A stretch of 64,000 bases of DNA from Anoplolepis gracilipes (GCF_047496725.1 NW_027328667.1:1830001-1894000), one strand, 5' to 3'. Positions 11,956 to 22,113 are shown, counted from the stretch's first letter. Notes: generated from the letters alone by a model not told the origin. Program-made: numbers and translations.

Positions 11956-12459
11956 ATGGATATAGTCATCGACATACAAGGCTTCCGTGATGTCAACGAT
12001 AAATTTATCCCAAAGGAAGTCGCCATTGTCTCGATTAACGCCCCAATCGTCGGCCATTGAACTATGATGTCTCCACATCCATTTGGAGAATTATCCGCAA
12101 AAGCAAGACGAGAAAACAATTGGCTCTCGCAAAATTATCACGGTATCGAGTGGTTCGACGGTGAAACTAATCTGAAATATTTTATTTCACATTTGCGCGA
12201 AATTACAAGACCTGTGCGTTACACTTACGTTAGAGGCAACAAAAAGGCAAGCTACTTGCGGAATATACTTTCCAGAGATATAAATAATTTGGAAGATATC
12301 TCTCCGTCATTTAAAAACCTATCGTTAAAAGAAGAAGACGGACGATATTGCTCTCGCCACGGATTTTGAAATTTTGGAATCTTCCGTTGCGCATTATACA
12401 ATGCTTATAAACTAAAATGCTGGATAATCACACAAAATAATCGTGATATCGACGTTTAG
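11956..12459 (+). pseudogene. Conserved arthropod Polinton protein, two nonsense codons
   Basis: ATG 11,956 opens a frame starting MDIVIDIQGFRD, with later PHPFGELSAKARRENNWL and NYHGIEWFDGE. The frame is interrupted by TGA 12,058-12,060 and TGA 12,367-12,369 but continues between and after them to TAG 12,457-12,459, giving about 165 codons. The same sequence pattern is common in arthropod mobile elements. The early acidic IDIQGF and the mid PHPFG recall an RNase-H-fold nuclease, but I cannot confirm catalytic residues, so no function is given. Confidence 0.55.
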
Positions 12460-12955
12460 TACTCAAGTTAGTTGTAGTACTGACAAAAATTGTGAAATAT
12501 ACTCCGAAAACACAGACGACGAAACCGCCGAGGAAATCGAAAGCAAAGATTATGTTTTTTGTGACATGAATGAAAATATTAAATCGAGTAATGAAATAGA
12601 GAAACAAAACCTGCAAAAAATCGAACATCTAATTGAAAAAGAAGAAGAAGAGGGATTCGTGAAATTGACGAAATCAAAGACGTTGCTGGATGAAAACAAG
12701 TTCAAAATTACTAACATTTCTACGCAAACCAACATTGAAAACCCGAAAACCGATATTGATAAAATCGCATTATCAAAAGAGGTAAAAACCGATGTTATTC
12801 AAATAATACCGTACGTTCGTTCGCCTTTGTTGGAAAAAAATAAACTCTCGCGAAATTTTACAAGCACTCCACCATCTCGATGCCAAACATGTGGGAGTGT
12901 ATTCTGCCGACAGAGTTCCGAGGGTGTGGACGGGGTCGATGGCCATCGTTGCTAA
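12443..12955 (+). CDS. Acidic Ser/Thr/Glu-rich frame upstream of the protease
   Basis: A 170-codon open frame (first in-frame ATG 12,566) overlaps the previous gene's end and the protease start. It is rich in Glu, Asp, Ser, Thr and Lys, with an EKEEEEGF cluster, and has no recognised domain. Its last part is out of frame with the protease. It may be a separate low-complexity protein or the N-terminal extension of the protease cut off by a frameshift between about 12,790 and 12,852. I cannot decide between these. Confidence 0.35.
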   Translation: MISTFSTQVSCSTDKNCEIYSENTDDETAEEIESKDYVFCDMNENIKSSNEIEKQNLQKIEHLIEKEEEEGFVKLTKSKTLLDENKFKITNISTQTNIENPKTDIDKIALSKEVKTDVIQIIPYVRSPLLEKNKLSRNFTSTPPSRCQTCGSVFCRQSSEGVDGVDGHRC

Positions 12956-13310
12956 CACCGACAACCATACTCGACCTGGAGAACATTGGGTCGCTTTCTT
13001 CCTCGATAAATACGGTACAGGCACTTACTTCGATAGCTACGGATTACCCCCTTTGTATTCCGGATTTTTATTCCGACTGCGGCGAAATTCCACCATCCAC
13101 CATTGGAACACCCAGCAATTACAAGGAATTTTTTCTCAAACTTGCGGGCAATACTGCTGCGTATTCTTATATTATATGTGTAGTGGTTACGATCTTAATC
13201 AGTTTCTTAATCTTTTTACCGAAGATTGCGAACATAACGATCGCTTGATTGTACGATTATTTAATAAAATTTTCTTTCACGAAAAACTTATTAAACATAC
13301 CGACATGTAA
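12852..13310 (+). CDS. Polinton adenain-like cysteine protease
   Basis: Maturation protease of the capsid precursors. The catalytic layout is visible: His in RPGEHWVAFF (near 12,975), the following TYFDSYGLPP acidic site (near 13,025), and Cys in TCGQYCCVFLYY (near 13,142). About 150 codons suits Polinton PRO and adenovirus protease (C5 family). The frame has no ATG at its likely start: it begins with a helical EILQALHHLDAKHVGVY segment in continuity with upstream sequence, so the true start may have been lost to a frameshift. It ends at TAA 13,308-13,310 and is the last recognisable Polinton gene. Confidence 0.82.
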   Translation, partial: EILQALHHLDAKHVGVYSADRVPRVWTGSMAIVANTDNHTRPGEHWVAFFLDKYGTGTYFDSYGLPPLYSGFLFRLRRNSTIHHWNTQQLQGIFSQTCGQYCCVFLYYMCSGYDLNQFLNLFTEDCEHNDRLIVRLFNKIFFHEKLIKHTDM

Positions 13311-13523
13311 TGTTTAAACATGTAAACCTTTGTGTAATAAAATATAAAAAAATACATTGTACTATTACTTAATAAAAATTAATTATTACCTTAATTATGT
13401 AATAAGAATATTGATTTTTGTAATAAAAATCTGCATCAATAAATGTGAGCAATTTTATTTTTAATTATCTTTCTTTCACCCACTCTTCTTTCCCATTTTA
13501 TATGTAAGTAGTTCCGTTACTTT

Positions 13524-13564
13524 TATTGTTGAAAGAGGATGTTCCGCAACCTCTTTCAACAATA
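13524..13564. repeat. Perfect 15-bp hairpin, 11-nt loop
   Basis: The arms TATTGTTGAAAGAGG (13,524-13,538) and CCTCTTTCAACAATA (13,550-13,564) are exact reverse complements around an 11-base loop. It lies about 210 bases after the protease stop. Confidence 0.85.
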
Positions 13565-13817
13565 GGCGCTCATCGTAATATAAGACACCGATAATACTAT
13601 TTCTTTCGTTGCGTCATACCATCGCGTTTGACAGAACCTGCACGTTCCTGTGTTATTATCTTTTTTTTCATTTTCACAGGCATGACGTTATACCTGCCCC
13701 GCTTGCAGAACGTCAAAGCGCTTTTTCCTCCCTTCACCAGCACCGTAACCGATATCGGCCCAAAAGCCATAACTACGTAACATAAATACCTTATTTAACC
13801 TTAACTCTAGTAAGTTC

Positions 13818-13905
13818 TTATTTAGCTCAGCACACCAGAACCAGGATCAGCAATACGAAAGACCCAGGTTTAAGTCCCGAGAAAACCAGAAAATTTTTCC
13901 AAAAA
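13818..13905 (+). repeat. Possible tRNA-derived SINE head
   Basis: A box-A-like TAGCTCAGCACACCAG is followed about 35 bases later by a box-B-like GGTTTAAGTCC, then an A/T-rich tail. Spacing and order fit a degenerate tRNA promoter as found in SINEs. No full cloverleaf or target-site duplication was found, so this is tentative. Confidence 0.35.
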
Positions 13906-14322
13906 ATAAATTTTTCTTACCTGAGCGCGAACCCTTCCCCCCTCCAACCACCACTTTTTTTCCTGTCAGTCCTGGTGGTGGTGGGAGAAAACACCAGACA
14001 CTCCCCGCAGTGCCCGAGGGCGCGGTGGTGGGGGTTTGTTTTGACGGGCCATACCTGCTCCATTACTACTGGTCCTGAATATTTTCGAAAGGGATATTAT
14101 ATTGTACCGATTCATTCTCTCCCTCCCCCCTCTTAAATAATAAAATATAAAACAAAACGCAAAATCAAGTATTCGAACAGTTTCCCGTAAGAGAAATAGC
14201 GCGCGACTTTATATCGATTCGACTATTTTTCTTCCGACCTACTTTGCAAATCAATTTTGTTGTGCCGGTTGTTTTTTCCAAATTAATGTGATTAGGACTT
14301 GCTCAGGTGTTTAGTTTTAATA

Positions 14323-15834
14323 ATGCCGACCATTACTTGTTTAGGGTGCGAGGATCAAAAGCGCAATAAAAGTGATAAGTTCTACTTCGTCAATAGCATT
14401 CCAAATGCAATCATAGTTGTTAATAATTTACAACAGACTTATAATACTAGAAAACGGAAATTAAATGAAATTAGTGTTATTTCTGCAAATAGCAAGTTTT
14501 GTAAATCTTGTTACAATATATCTAAAAACCAAAAGGTCAGTTGGAGGCGTGCAAAACCCTCCAACTGACCCAAACTTACCTGATCTATCTTTCTACAGAA
14601 AAGGCTATAATTCTCATAAAACATGCACATTTGGTTGCAAAGATACTGCAAACCTGTTTTCAATTCCAAAGACAATTCGCCATGAATTGCTTAGCAACTA
14701 CAAATTCTTGACTTTTAAAGATGCCCGGCTGTGTAGCAATCACATAGGTATATCCAATTATTGGCCATTAGTCAAACAGGTCGTAAAGCAAGTAAATGCT
14801 GAAGAGCAACAACTAGTCTGCGATCTAATGTTTGAGTATTATCAAGAATTGAAGGACAAGAAAAAAGTCATATTTGACCTTAACACGTTAGATTCCATTG
14901 ATGATAGCACTTTTAAATCGTGGTTTGCCTATGATAAAGAACAATTTAGAAAGATCTGTAGCTTCAGTGAAATTTGTGAATCAAAGCAAGTTGCAGTCTT
15001 TCTCTGCAAATTGCGTACGGATCTTTCTAACAATCAAATTGCTAGCTTATTTGGAGTTTGCGAAAAAACAATATGTAATTATTTAAACTTAGTAAGAGAA
15101 GATTTGCTTACGAATTTAGTTCCAAAGTTTATAAATTGTACAGATCGCGCAGTCCTTGTGGCTCATAAAACTAATATGTCAAAAGTATTATTTGATATTC
15201 CTGATGATAAAACTTGCATTATATTCGATGCAACATATTGTTTAGCTCAAAAGTCTAAGAATTTTGCAGGACAAAAGCAACTTTGAAGCGAACAGAAGAA
15301 AATGCCACTTGTCAAACCTATGGTAGAGTGTTCTAGCGATGGTTGGGTGCTATTTGTTTTGGAACCATATGATGCCACGCACAATGATGCAACTATATTG
15401 AAGGATTGCTTCAGCAGATATTCAAATGTAATGAACACGATTCAAAAAGAGGATATTATTTTAGTCAATAGAGGATTTCGCGATGTCGTTGATTTCTTAA
15501 CTAATGAAAAGAATTTAAAAGTCTACAGTCCGGGCTTGGCCAGCTTAATACCACCGAAGCAAATATGTCAAGATCAGTTACTAAATGCCGGTGGATAGTT
15601 GAACAAGTTTTTGGTAGATTAAAAAAGAAATTCAAAATATTTTTGATTCCAGCACATAATTCAACATTAGCAAAGGATTATGAATCACTACTGATTGCTT
15701 TTTCATTTATGAACTTGTTCTATAAACCAATTCTAAGTGACAAAATATACGAAGACATTGCTCACATAATTAAATCTCGAATAAATGTTCCAAATGGTTT
15801 GAAAGATATTGTTAAAGAATTCAATCTATCTTAA
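14323..15834 (+). pseudogene. PIF/Harbinger-type (DDE_Tnp_4, ISL2EU-like) transposase, broken
   Basis: A Cys-containing N-terminal segment (ITCLGCEDQ and FCKSCYN) is followed by a helix-turn-helix-like ASLFGVCEKTICNYL and a DDE_Tnp_4 core: CIIFDATY (first Asp, near 15,218), ILVNRGFRDVV (second site, near 15,470) and CRWIVEQVFGRLK (Glu, near 15,593). The second acidic site is Asn instead of the usual Asp, which alone should abolish catalysis. Breaks: a frame change at a short inverted repeat near 14,535-14,570, TGA 15,284-15,286, and a frame 2 to 1 shift near 15,565. The assignment to the superfamily is good; ISL2EU is my best clade guess. Confidence 0.75.
14535..14570. repeat. Perfect 13-bp inverted repeat inside the transposase
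   Basis: Arms GGTCAGTTGGAGG (14,535-14,547) and CCTCCAACTGACC (14,558-14,570) are exact reverse complements with a 10-base loop. The reading frame of the transposase changes here, so one arm may be a templated inverted copy. Confidence 0.85.
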
Positions 15835-15920
15835 GTAAGGTCAGCGTATGTTGAACTTCATTACACATTAATTGATAATCAGGAAAACAACGAAAAACTT
15901 CAATTTCCTCAGCTAACTAA

Positions 15921-16360
15921 ATGAATGATCTATACTACATTAGCTTGGGACCATACCAGATACAAAATGCAATATCATACTACGCGGAACATAAAAATGA
16001 GGGTATTTTTCTGGTTCAGAAGTTTGAACCAAATCAAAAACACAAAACTGCAGCCTTAAACTTTGCCAACTACGGAATAATTATTGACGATCCCTTGCTT
16101 ATCAAAGCTTACATGAAATCTCGTTTTCGCAGTGGTAAAAATCACCACATTTTTATTCTTGTTGATAAATCTCAATCGGGGAGATCATCACTTGTCGAGT
16201 ATTTCCGCACATGTTGAAAGTGGTGCTCGAACAGTGGGATGCTGTAGTCATATTATGACAATTATATGGTACCTCGGCCACGGTCAATATCATGGAATCA
16301 AAATCCCGAATCCTAACATCTGTGAGATATCAATTACAATCCTTAAGAACAGTAAATAAC
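15921..16360 (+). pseudogene. SWIM-type zinc finger partner gene of the transposase, broken
   Basis: The first piece (15,921-16,217) has YISLGPYQIQNAISYY and KNHHIFILVD. It ends just before a second-frame piece that reads ESGARTVGCCSHIMTIIWYLG (16,220-16,285). The pattern Cys, then SGART, then Cys and His, then a WYLG helix, is that of SWIM zinc fingers in transposon accessory proteins. A frameshift near 16,210 splits the finger. Its position 86 bases after the transposase on the same strand suggests the second gene of the same element. The partner role is inferred from context. Confidence 0.5.
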
Positions 16361-16377
16361 TCTTCTTAAGGATTGTA
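16335..16377. repeat. Perfect 15-bp hairpin, 13-nt loop
   Basis: Arms 16,335-16,349 and 16,363-16,377 (core ATCCTTAAGAA / TTCTTAAGGAT) are exact reverse complements. It sits at the end of the SWIM gene. Confidence 0.85.
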
Positions 16378-16880
16378 TATTTTTCAGCACAAATACAAAC
16401 ACACGCACACACACACGCGCGCGCACACACACATACGCGCGCGCGTACATGTGAAAGGCAAGGGGACTCACAATAATAAAGCCCGAAGGAATCAGGTACC
16501 TGCCACGTCCTTGCCGTTGATTCTGGGTAACACAGAGAGCAGGAAACATACACCCATCCAGAGGCTCGAAAAACTGATAGAAAGAACAATTTGTACCCTA
16601 CTGGATTCAACATTTTACATGTTTTAATTATGAGTCCAGATTCATAATTAGTGACCAAATCACTTTACGATATTTGTTAGTATTGGTCTGTATAACATAA
16701 TTCAGAAACAGCATATTCCGAAATAAGTTAGTTTTTTTAGAACTTTGACCTCTCATATTTCCAAACTAAATGTCACCTCAAGTTGAAACTTTTTTTCTAT
16801 TAATATCTTACCATAAGGAACTGATTCGCATATGATTCGATCCCGAAATCGAAGGCCGCAAAGCAGGCGATTTTTACAGT
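16361..16880. other. Noncoding; contains a CA/CG microsatellite
   Basis: Alternating purine-pyrimidine (CA)n and (CG)n tracts run from about 16,388 to 16,448. The rest is AT-rich with no supported gene. Confidence 0.7.
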
Positions 16881-17519
16881 CACTCTTTAGTATACGCGAT
16901 AATGTCCATCCGCTATCGCATTCCTGAAATTCTTCGAGCGATGCAAGGATTGGCTCGACGACTCGCCGCTCATACCACTCGCGTAAATCGGATGTATGAA
17001 AGAGTTCAAAGTTTCTCGTATTGATTTATTGGCACGCTTATCGCCCGCCACAAACTCGCCGTTAAACACTGTATTCACTTTCACACTGTTGTTTTTGCAT
17101 AACGTCTCGCACGTGCTCGAGCACAATGTCACTCACATCTTCCAAAAATTGATGAGGTTCGATGTGATTATAATTTATAACCGCATATAATTTATAACCA
17201 ATTAAGATGCGGCTCTCAAACGCGGTATCAATTTCTCGCCATATGAGTCTTTCCGCGTTATTGTCACCACTATAATCACCACCACTGGATACAAACTGTC
17301 TCTGCAATCGAGTTTTTGCACCCTCGAGTCGCGCAATTCTTGTCACCAAAGATTGTCTATTTCCGATTGAGAGTCGCGGACGCTTGACACGGCTGCGTTC
17401 TTCAAGCTCTTCGATAAACTCCTCGCAATGCTGCAGCCATTCAAAATATTCACTCAATGTGGTGACTTGGTGGGGACGCTCCAACAAGTCGCGTTCTTTC
17501 TACTGCACGTTTTCCATTT
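16880..17519 (-). pseudogene. N-terminal fragment of second-family PolB
   Basis: On the minus strand, pieces read VKRPRLSIGNRQSLVTRIARL, then INYNHIEPHQFLEDVSDIV, then VKVNTVFNGEFVAGDKRANK. The same three blocks occur in order at 60.1-60.5 kb, where they lead into a PolB. ATG at 17,519 is followed within six codons by a TAG; further frameshifts lie near 17,100 and 16,990. The fragment stops at about 16,880, before the polymerase domain. It is separated from a C-terminal PolB fragment of the same family at 19.76 kb, which is on the other strand. Confidence 0.7.
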
Positions 17520-17527
17520 TTTTTTCT

Positions 17528-17902
17528 CTATTTTTGTGTGCAAACATAACACATATTGCGCGACATTATTATATGTAATAAAATTCCACAGCTGCTGCAC
17601 CATCGCATATAGACCTCATCGGGCGATGTAACTTTATGTATCCGTATTTCGTACATTACTCCGATGTCATCTCGAAAGGTGTCCATACACGAAGCACAGA
17701 GAGCTAGAGCACCACCCGTTGAATAATAAAAGTGTATAGCGCAAATCTTACGTTGATTTTGCGCACGGACTTGTTCATTTTCTACTACGTTGTCGTCAAA
17801 ATCGGTATCACTGCAATCACTAATATAATTACTATCGTCTGACAACGTGTGATCTTCGTCTGACGACTCGTTTATTATCGCTTCGAAATTAATATTTTCC
17901 AT
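17528..17902 (-). CDS. Acidic protein with paired Cys motifs (element gene, unknown)
   Basis: An intact 124-codon frame. Residues 1-45 are Asp/Ser/Glu-rich (EAIINESSDEDHTLSDDSN). The rest holds CASC, CSSC and CYVC pairs, suggesting a small zinc-binding fold. It resembles the minus-strand protein at 57.7-58.2 kb in layout and in an ICAIHFYY/CIISFYY block, so it is likely a gene of the same element family. It ends 8 bases before the PolB fragment start on the same strand. A regulatory role is possible but not shown. Confidence 0.55.
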   Translation of the reverse strand: MENINFEAIINESSDEDHTLSDDSNYISDCSDTDFDDNVVENEQVRAQNQRKICAIHFYYSTGGALALCASCMDTFRDDIGVMYEIRIHKVTSPDEVYMRWCSSCGILLHIIMSRNMCYVCTQK

Positions 17903-18836
17903 TTATTCACTATTGGGTCACAAACAATTCAAATAACTGACAGTAACCACTTAACTTTTTTTTCGACAGCTTCCTCTAGGCGCTTTCAAATCGTACTATG
18001 GTTTGACGGGGCTCTCATCCTTCTTATATTTCGCCTAATGCTGTTTTAAGGATACATGCTACCGAACGTCAACGCTTTTGTATCTATAAGCAGCCGAACG
18101 TTGGCGCTTCAAATCTCTTTTTCCATAATATCCTAATGGTCATAAAATGATCATAAAAATTAGAAAGGAAACAGTTTTAACGCGGAGACAGATTCTCAAA
18201 TTCGAGCAGCCGAACGTTGACGCTGATGCGTTGCAGTCTTTTCTTAAAAATTATGGAAGATGTTTCGCTCCAGTTTTATGGGAAAATTTTCCGCGAGGGT
18301 GCAAAGCTGTCGAACGTCAGCGCTTAAAATCTCTTTTTCATAATATGCTAATGATCATAAAATGATCGTAAAAATTAGAAAAGAAAAGTTTTATGGCTTC
18401 TTAAGTGCTTCGGCTTTAGACATCTGCTTTCGAACCTAAGTAGGGCCCTTTACACCTCTCCCCTGCCCCCTTCCCGTAACACCTGACCCCTCGCGTCTTC
18501 CAGCGTAACACCAGACCCCTCGCGCCTTCCAGATACCCCCGCCCCCGCAAAAGCTGTCGAACGCCGGCGCTTAAAATCCTAATGATAAAATGGTCATAAA
18601 ATGATCATAAAATTAGAAAAAAAACAGTTTTATGACTTTTAAAGTGCTCCGGCTATAAATCAATCACAAAGATAAACATCTTTCGAACGTAAGTAGGGCC
18701 CTTCACACCCCCCTTTCTTCTTCCCGTAACACCAGACCCCTTGCGCCACCTAGATACCCCCGCCCCCGCACCCCCCTCGAACCCCATGGGTTAGAATCCC
18801 CCTCTTACACCTACTGGTGATCATTTTACATTGTCG
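17903..18836. repeat. Tandem array with recurring GAACGT motif
   Basis: A 20-base motif with consensus GCYGYCGAACGTYRRCGCTT recurs at 18,058, 18,090, 18,206, 18,306 and 18,553. The 70 bases after several copies (CTAATGATCATAAAATGATC and following) also repeat, giving a unit of about 247 bases. A second marker, GTAGGGCCCTT, recurs near 18,440 and 18,692, and CGTAACACCAGACCCC-type C-rich blocks recur near 18,475, 18,503 and 18,725. No gene seen. Confidence 0.75.
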
Positions 18837-19749
18837 ATGTTTTTAAACAATTTGAAAAACAGATTACAACCACATGCAATTCCCATACCTGTACAAAATG
18901 ATAATAATATGGAATGTTTGGAGTCAAGCGGAAACAACAATTTGCGTAATGATGAAAATATCTTATCAAATAGGTATTTTGAACTCGTTGGAAATACCAT
19001 CAAATATGTGTTGAATATAATTATTATGTTTCAGTTGATAGTGATATTATGAAATCCAACTGTGAGAAGCAATTTGAATTTTCAGACCAGATTGAATGTC
19101 AATCAATATTAGGTAATAATTTTAGTTCAATATAGAATTATAATATTAGTAATATAAAATTTCAGTGAACCAGAAACAAAAAAAATTACATATGATTGTC
19201 ATAATTTATGTTTGTTTTTTTGTGATGAATAGAATATAATAAACAATTTTTTAGGTTTTTGTAATTAATTTAATATTTTTTAATATTACAGTTAACAATC
19301 AATTGATAATTAACGAACAACATGAACAAATACAAGTGGAATCAATGTTGCAATTAAAACATTAGTACACTGAAACAGAGCCAAGCTCAAATCATTCTCC
19401 ACGCAAAAAAATTTTGAGAGGCAGAATTCTTGTGTTACATCGGGAAATTCGAAAATTAAAACGACAACTACAACAGAAAAATATAAAAAAATCTGCGAAG
19501 GAAATATCTTTGAAAGAATATTGTGAGGCAACGGAAAAATTTCTACCACCAGAAATTGCAAATTTCGTTAAAACTCGAGTAGCTCTTAATAATCGTAAGT
19601 CAATCAGAGGACGAAAATATCCGCTTGCATTTAAAAAGTTTTGTTTAAATTTATTGTTTTGTGGAAGTATTAGGACTTATAATTCCTTTGCACAAAAATT
19701 TATCCTTCCTAATGTCAGAACTTTACAACGTATGATTGAGGAATTATAG
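18837..19749 (+). pseudogene. P-element-like (THAP9-type) transposase fragment
   Basis: A first part from ATG 18,837 (about 90 codons, polar) runs to a possible donor at 19,112 (TTAGGTAATA). A possible acceptor (TTAATATTACAG) ends at 19,291. The second part has a coiled-coil (LHREIRKLKRQLQQK, near 19,440) and the block KFCLNLLFCGSIRTYNSF, then LPNVRTLQRMIEEL, typical of the region between the coiled-coil and the RNase-H core of P-type transposases. The catalytic core is absent: sequence switches to a PolB fragment right after 19,749. The intron is inferred. The THAP domain is not visible. Confidence 0.55.
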
Positions 19750-19757
19750 AACACAGG

Positions 19758-20577
19758 CGAAAAATGATTTTGAAAAAAATTTGTACAAACTGATGAATAA
19801 TGCAGTGTTTGGCAAAACGATGGAAAATATGCGCAATCGCGTAAATGTTAAACTTTTAACAAAATAGGACGGAAGATGCGGCGCAGAGGCATTGATTGCA
19901 AAATCAAATTTTCATAGCAAAAGCGTTTTTTCGGTAAATCTAATCGCTGTAGAATTACGTAAACTCGAGGTGAAATTCTACAAATCAATTTACGTATGTG
20001 TATTCTCGATATATCCAAGACATATTTTTACGAATTTCACCACGATTATATGGTGTCAATATATCGGGAGAAATGCAAAGTCATGTACACTGACACGGAT
20101 AGTCTTATATATCACATTGAGTGCGACAATGTGTACAAGAATATGAAACGCGACATCAGCAGATTTGATACGAGCGACTATGCGATAGACAATGCGTACG
20201 GTATACCGCTCGTGAATAAAAAGGTACCGGGTCTAATGAAGGATGAAAACAACGGTACCATAATGACCGAATTTGTCGGGCTTAGAGCAAAAATGTACGC
20301 GTTGCGCGTGGATGGTAAGAAGGATACGAAAAAGGTAAAAGGCGTCAAGAGTAACGTTGTTGCGAAAACGATAACGTTTGACGATTACACGCAGTATTTG
20401 AACGAAGAGATTGAAATAACGCGTAGTCAATCGTGTATAAGATCGAAATTGCACGAGGTATACACCATTCGTGAAACAAAAATTGCTCAAGTCCGTACGA
20501 CGACAAGCGGTATATCGTACCTACAACTACTGATACGTTACCGTGGGGACATTATAAAATACCTTTATAAAATATAA
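19758..20577 (+). pseudogene. C-terminal fragment of second-family PolB
   Basis: It begins inside the polymerase domain at a motif B block (LMNNAVFGKTMENMRN, near 19,790) and carries motif C (MYTDTDSLIYH, near 20,083). It then continues to the C-terminus. TAG 19,865-19,867 and a frame 2 to 1 shift near 19,995 break it. Sequence is nearly the same as 62.9-63.7 kb, so both come from one family. The final residues are altered relative to the 63.7 kb copy. The upstream polymerase and exonuclease parts are missing. Confidence 0.8.
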
Positions 20578-20702
20578 TGTGTGTGATTTTTTTTTCTTTT
20601 ATGCGTATTTCATATTTTATATATTGTAATGACTATTGGAAAGGATGTATTAATAAAGATTTTGTATATTTTTATATTGAATACATTGTATTTCTTATAA
20701 AA

Positions 20703-21700
20703 TTAAATTACATGATCCTTATGTACCCAAGAATTGTGCGAACTATCAAATCCCAGCCATTTCACGTAAACCTCGTCACCCCTCTTGCGCAGTACTTTCT
20801 CCACGAGACATCTGGATAATTCGCGCAATGCAACTCGTGCTCGTAAAACGTTCCAGCGATAGATTTTTTGCGATAATCCTCGAGTAGATATGTTACGGGA
20901 TTAGTATGCTGCACTTTAACAATCTTAAACACCTCGGTTGTCCAATTTGGTGTGTAATTCTTTTCCTGTGAAAAGTTTCTTGTATTTGCTAACGCGTACC
21001 AGGTCACCTACTTTGAACTTTGCAGGAGCAGCAATTTTTATACTGTTGTATAGCGTATTTAAAAGTTTATCAGCGATCGTGGAAGTGACATCGATAGGTC
21101 TCATATTGATAGTGCGATATTTTCGCGCATTATATTCTGCAACAAGTCGGGTTAACGCGTCGATCCACTTGTAAGTTCCGTTCAGCGTAAACATCTTCCA
21201 CATGTCGTTCTTCAGGGTGCGATTGAATCGCTCGACGACAGACGCTTTCAATACTGAATATGTGGAATAGTGATTAATGTTATGTTTCCGTATAAGCCGT
21301 TGCACATCGGTATTGTAAAATTCCTTCCTGTTATCAGTTTGAATGTTTTTCGGGCACCTCTTGCTATCTCGAATTATTTTGGCGATTGCATCAGCCGTCT
21401 CGCTTCCACCTTTACTCTTGAGTGGTACAGCCCATGCATACTTGCTCAACACATCGATAACGGTGAATATGTAGTGGTGACCTTTGTTGAAACGAGAATA
21501 CGGACGCATCTCGACGATATCGGCTTGCCACAGATCATCGTATCCCCGCACTATGACATGTCTTTGGGGAAAATTTTTTCTCGCCGGCGCGTGCAGTTCG
21601 TTTACCAACTGCCATCTCTCCAAATTATGTTGATTCTTTGCTTTGTCAGTTTTTCTTGAAGGCTGTTTGTTGTTCGATTTTTTATCACTTATTTTCGTTT
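20703..21700 (-). pseudogene. int: Second-family integrase with chromodomain-like end, broken
   Basis: A retroviral-type DDE integrase. All three acidic sites remain: LWQADIVEM (near 21,530), NIQTDNRKEFYN (near 21,340) and VVERFNRTLK (near 21,238). After a VGDLVRVSKYKKLF SH3-like segment a frameshift falls near 20,935. A second shift near 20,805 separates the EHELH segment from the chromodomain-like end (KWLGFDSSHNSW), which stops at 20,703-20,705. The N-terminus is basic with no clear start. It converges on the PolB fragment, 125 bases away, exactly as at 63.7-63.8 kb, so polymerase and integrase are a conserved tail-to-tail pair. Confidence 0.8.
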
Positions 21701-22108
21701 ATCGTCCTTTAATAGCCGTTCTTGACCTGTTCTTGACCTGTTCTGACCCGTTTTTGTGTTGTTCTTGACCTGTTCTGACCTGTTAGTACTTTTACACTGC
21801 ACTTTACATGTATCAAATCTATTCTGATTCAAGTTATAAATTTTTTCTTTCTGATATCACGTATCGAATTTACTCACGCACTTGATTTATAAATCGATTT
21901 ATTACTATTAATCACTGATCATATATTACTATTAATTACTATTAATCACAAGCGATTCCGCGGTTTATTTTTATTAAGAAAAAATACACATTACACGCAA
22001 TTATAAGCAGAGATTATGCTTTATTTACACTAAAGACCGTTAAATTGATAACTGCAGTCGATAAATCAATTGATAAGTATAATATTGTATCACAGTATAA
22101 TATTGTTG
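21701..22108. other. Noncoding; short GTTCTTGACCT minisatellite
   Basis: About four to five imperfect copies of a GTTCTTGACCT unit lie at about 21,717-21,783. The remainder is AT-rich with CACTGATCATATATTACT-like simple sequence and no gene. Confidence 0.6.
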
Positions 22109-22113
22109 ATAAT

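Larger units (their letters stand above)
1..13320 (+). mobile_element. Degenerate Maverick/Polinton (virus-like DNA transposon)
   Basis: All genes are on the plus strand and match the Polinton set: family B DNA polymerase, FtsK/HerA-type packaging ATPase, retroviral-type integrase with chromodomain, double-jelly-roll capsid protein, adenovirus-type cysteine protease and several conserved small proteins. Genes are tightly packed; two junctions overlap or abut (TAATG at 6746-6750; TAG then ATG at 7717-7722). Nearly every gene has a nonsense codon or frameshift, so the copy is inactive. I could not find the terminal inverted repeats: the left end probably lies outside the window and the right end falls somewhere after 13,310. 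Exact limits are therefore uncertain. Confidence 0.88.
13311..14322 (+). other. Noncoding DNA after the Polinton
   Basis: No open frame resembles a known protein. The stretch holds a perfect hairpin (13,524-13,564), a tRNA-like segment (about 13,820-13,900), and a C/G-rich patch near 13,930-14,060 with CACCAG and GGTGG motifs. The Polinton terminus probably lies here but no inverted counterpart of the window start was found. Confidence 0.5.

Noticed and set aside
1..13560. Polinton terminal inverted repeats
   Set aside because: The first 100 bases have no reverse-complement match between 13.3 and 13.6 kb that I could see by eye; the left end is probably outside the window.
16290..16658. Minus-strand frame across the CA/CG microsatellite
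   Set aside because: Composed largely of repeated Val/Cys/Ala/Arg from the microsatellite.
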